64,000 nt of DNA. It comes from Paenibacillus foliorum. Its GTDB lineage: Bacteria; Bacillota; Bacilli; Paenibacillales; NBRC-103111. The stretch is taken from contig NZ_WHOD01000109.1 in assembly GCF_013141765.1 (NCBI RefSeq), positions 1 to 64,000 on the forward strand, in the 5' to 3' direction. Shown here piece after piece: positions 61,566 to 64,000 of this stretch. The notes beneath the pieces were generated by a model, which was not told where the DNA came from, searched no databases, and worked only from the letters and a program-made list of their open reading frames with translations. The position numbers were made by a program, and so were the translations under genes. Positions within the stretch are counted from its first letter, which is position 1, and every line of letters begins with the position of its first letter.

Positions 61566-64000
61566 TTATTCTGTCTTTCCTATAAAGAAGGTTGCGTATT
61601 CACGCTCACGCTCCTGGTTTCTTACTATCAGCGTATACCAGCCGACCTTAGGGAACGTTACTTCATAACGGCCGTCCAGCAATTGCTTGTACGTAATTTT
61701 GCTTGCGATGTACTTCATTTGTCCTTCACGATACAAGCCAGGCTGGTACAGCAGATCGAAGGTTCCCCATTCATTGACCCGCTCCTGCCCTTCAACTTCC
61801 ATCAAATTGTATCTGGAAACGTTAAAGGTTAGCTTATTGCTGTCAAACAGAGCCGTTTCCCCGCTGGATCCCGATACGAGGATGTCATTGGCGAAGATCA
61901 GCATGCCGTCTGAGCCGACAACAACTACCTCTTGATAGGCCACCGAAGTATTGCCTACCTGATCCTTCGCTGTATAGGTTACCCGTTGGCGTCCAAGCTT
62001 GGATAGATCAAGCCCACTAATTGAAACATTAATCTGATCCGCTTGGGAGATGTTGTCAGACACCGTGAATCCTCCCAAATCAACCCGGAAATCAAAATTG
62101 GGTTTGTTTTGTGCCACAGGAACAGTTTTCATTTTCAGCTGAATTTCCGGCGCTTTATTATCCAGCCCCTTGATCACAATAGGCACTTTATTGACATTGC
62201 CTAATGCATCCACTAGCCCGATAAGTGTTGAACCTTGAGCCAAATAAGTTTTGGACATGGTGAACTTTCCATCCGAACCGCTTATTTGATTCGTGTGATT
62301 TACAAAATCCGGCACAACCCCGGTAAACACCTTGTTCGGCGCGTCCATATGTCCGCTCAGTGTCACTTTCACATTCCCCTGTGCATAAGGCTGACCGTTG
62401 ATGTTCACCAGCTTGTCTGCAGGCAGTTCGTTACCTGCCTCGTCCACAAATGTATAGGCGATTTGATCCACTTTCGGGGCCGCTGAGACAATATTGTTTA
62501 CTTCTTCTTTAATGGTCGTCATGTTGCCATAATCATCGTAAACCGTAAAGGCAGCTACTCCGTTTTCTTGCAGCGATATTACTCTTTTTCCATCCGGCAC
62601 TTTAAAGGCAGGTGCAGAAGGATTTATGTTCTGCACTTCAAGTGTCACACCTGAGGCTAGAAGCACATTTCCGCTTCCATCCTTGATCGTATGAAAGGTT
62701 TTGCTTCCATTTTCACCGTACGCGTAAGAGCGCACGATCTTGACTTGAGGACCTTCCTTGTAAATGTTGTCGACTGTGGCCTTTGCTGTGGCTGTATTGC
62801 CCGCCTCATCCATAAACTCAAACTCAAACGACCCGTTTTCCGTGAAGGTGCGGACAGCTCTGCCATCATTATTCGTAATCAGGATAGGCTCGGAAGCATC
62901 GAGCTTCACTGTAACATTGCCATTAGTCTTGGCTGTGATTAGATTGGTAATGCTGCCAACAGGCTTTGTCCCATCCACATTGCTAACTACGACATAAAGT
63001 GTATCTTTTCTGCTCGTGTCAGCCGTATCCGTAAGGTCGAAGGAATAGTAGCCGTTAACCTTTACGTTAAATTTATTGCCAGTGCGAACCGGAACCGAAG
63101 GATTCACAGCTGAGGCCACTACTTTAATGCCAAGTGGAGCCGCGATGTCAATATCTACCCCTTTGGTCGGGTTTACCGGTGTTGTTGTGCTTTGTGTTGC
63201 CAAGGCATACACAGGTTCTGCTGCTTTTACGGCTTCGGTCATTAAATTGATAGGCTCTCCGATTGCTCCGCCAGGAGTTTTATACTTCACCTTAATACGG
63301 AGCTCCTCTACTTTGTTTGAAGATACTTTAATCGCAACAAAGTTCGTATAAGGGCGCCATTTCAACCATCTTTGGCCACCATCCGGAGATACGGAGTATT
63401 CATAGCCACTTTTATCTAAGGTGTCGAGGCTCAACTTCACAATGGCGGTATAGCCATCTTCCTCATCACCATAGACGTAGATCAAATCAGACTGTCCTGG
63501 AGCGGGCGGCACATCCGCTCCCCCGGTTTTGGAAACCTTGAAGAATCCGGTCGTGCCAGTTACAACGCTGTTTCCAGCTATGTCTGCAGCCCACACGTAT
63601 AATTGGAAATCTACAATGTCTCCAGCTGCTAAAGTCTTATTTTCAATTTTGGTTACACCATCGATGAGTAAATCATCCCATTTGTCAGAACTCTCTGTTG
63701 GAGGCGCTTCTCCCTGCTTGATCCACTGGTATTTCTTTACAACCACTTTTTCACTGTAAGTATCTTCAAGCGATACTTTTACCTCATGGAAAGGAAGTGG
63801 ATAAGCAACTCCATTCGAGCTGAAGGTAACCTTCGGTGGACTATTATCGAACTTATATAACTTGTAGAAGTAATTCTCCCGGCCATCGGCTTCCCTCACC
63901 TTAATATGAATATACTGTTGGCCTTCTTTTTTCACATCTGCCGGGACTAGGTAGGTCCGGATTCCATTTAATTCTGTATATGTTGTAAACAGAGTATAAT
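61566..64000 (-). CDS. Ig-like-domain secreted protein (5' end beyond window)
   Basis: At least 811 codons, open without a stop to the right window edge, so the true start and any signal peptide lie outside. The visible part is tandem beta-sandwich units of about 90-100 residues with repeated boundary phrases: SNVDGTKPVGSI, EFMDEAGNTATAKATVDNIYKEGPQVKI, VYDDYGNMTTIKEEVNN and YTAKDQVGNTSVAY. These are typical bacterial Ig-like or cadherin-like repeats. There is no SLH domain at the C-terminus (ends WYTLIVRNQEREREYATFFIGKTE), unlike its two partners. It is followed 94 nt later by the 2539-residue gene on the same strand. It may be a secreted component that binds the SLH-anchored proteins. Inference. 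Confidence 0.82.
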   Translation of the reverse strand, partial: YTLFTTYTELNGIRTYLVPADVKKEGQQYIHIKVREADGRENYFYKLYKFDNSPPKVTFSSNGVAYPLPFHEVKVSLEDTYSEKVVVKKYQWIKQGEAPPTESSDKWDDLLIDGVTKIENKTLAAGDIVDFQLYVWAADIAGNSVVTGTTGFFKVSKTGGADVPPAPGQSDLIYVYGDEEDGYTAIVKLSLDTLDKSGYEYSVSPDGGQRWLKWRPYTNFVAIKVSSNKVEELRIKVKYKTPGGAIGEPINLMTEAVKAAEPVYALATQSTTTPVNPTKGVDIDIAAPLGIKVVASAVNPSVPVRTGNKFNVKVNGYYSFDLTDTADTSRKDTLYVVVSNVDGTKPVGSITNLITAKTNGNVTVKLDASEPILITNNDGRAVRTFTENGSFEFEFMDEAGNTATAKATVDNIYKEGPQVKIVRSYAYGENGSKTFHTIKDGSGNVLLASGVTLEVQNINPSAPAFKVPDGKRVISLQENGVAAFTVYDDYGNMTTIKEEVNNIVSAAPKVDQIAYTFVDEAGNELPADKLVNINGQPYAQGNVKVTLSGHMDAPNKVFTGVVPDFVNHTNQISGSDGKFTMSKTYLAQGSTLIGLVDALGNVNKVPIVIKGLDNKAPEIQLKMKTVPVAQNKPNFDFRVDLGGFTVSDNISQADQINVSISGLDLSKLGRQRVTYTAKDQVGNTSVAYQEVVVVGSDGMLIFANDILVSGSSGETALFDSNKLTFNVSRYNLMEVEGQERVNEWGTFDLLYQPGLYREGQMKYIASKITYKQLLDGRYEVTFPKVGWYTLIVRNQEREREYATFFIGKTE

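Overview
The window looks like chromosome of a Paenibacillus-type (Paenibacillaceae) Gram-positive bacterium. The evidence is strong AGGAGG-type ribosome sites with some GTG/TTG starts, LplB/YtcP-type sugar importers without their own ATPase, giant S-layer-homology (SLH) surface proteins, a 7TM hybrid kinase paired with an AraC-free BTAD response regulator, and a DUF445 protein. No rRNA, tRNA, CRISPR array, intact insertion sequence or phage gene was seen.

Layout. 1-160: an 11-bp tandem repeat running off the left edge. 341-8037: a small stress-type protein, an MmyB-like XRE regulator, a TetR/DHA2-efflux pair with a clear promoter and operator, and a heterodimeric ABC exporter. 8530-10566: an orphan CheY-like protein and an LTA-synthase-like sulfatase-fold protein with almost no membrane domain. 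10625-16240: an AraC regulator divergent from an oxidoreductase/TIM-barrel isomerase pair, a GDSL esterase, and an MFS carrier with its MarR regulator. 16446-20954: a heparinase II/III-like protein, an aminotransferase and an Ldh_2 dehydrogenase. 20955-21937: about 1 kb of decayed sequence with a probable oxidoreductase remnant and a large composite hairpin. 21954-24673: a Dabb protein, fructokinase, aldo/keto reductase and a 2Fe-2S ferredoxin.

24749-33251 is one eight-gene minus-strand catabolic operon: two TIM-barrel isomerases, two permeases, a lipoprotein solute-binding protein, a Gfo/Idh/MocA oxidoreductase, a 2-hydroxyacid dehydrogenase and a zinc alcohol dehydrogenase. A cre-like site lies just before its first gene, and a ROK repressor is encoded divergently. 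The gene set has no kinase and several redox enzymes, which suggests oxidation and isomerisation of a sugar acid, cyclitol or modified sugar; the substrate is unknown. 34815-38916: a DUF445 membrane protein, a 192-bp MITE-like element with 12-bp terminal inverted repeats, a BASS-family transporter and a UDPGP-type nucleotidyltransferase.

39471-64000 is the most unusual part. All genes are on the minus strand: an Ig-like-domain protein (5' end outside the window), a 2539-residue SLH protein, a 3096-residue GLUG-repeat SLH protein, a small exported trypsin-like protease, a hybrid sensor kinase with two kinase modules and a BTAD response regulator. It reads as a cell-surface assembly locus of giant wall-anchored proteins with a processing protease and perhaps its own signalling system. 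The first four genes are closely spaced. Whether the two-component genes belong to the same unit is inference.
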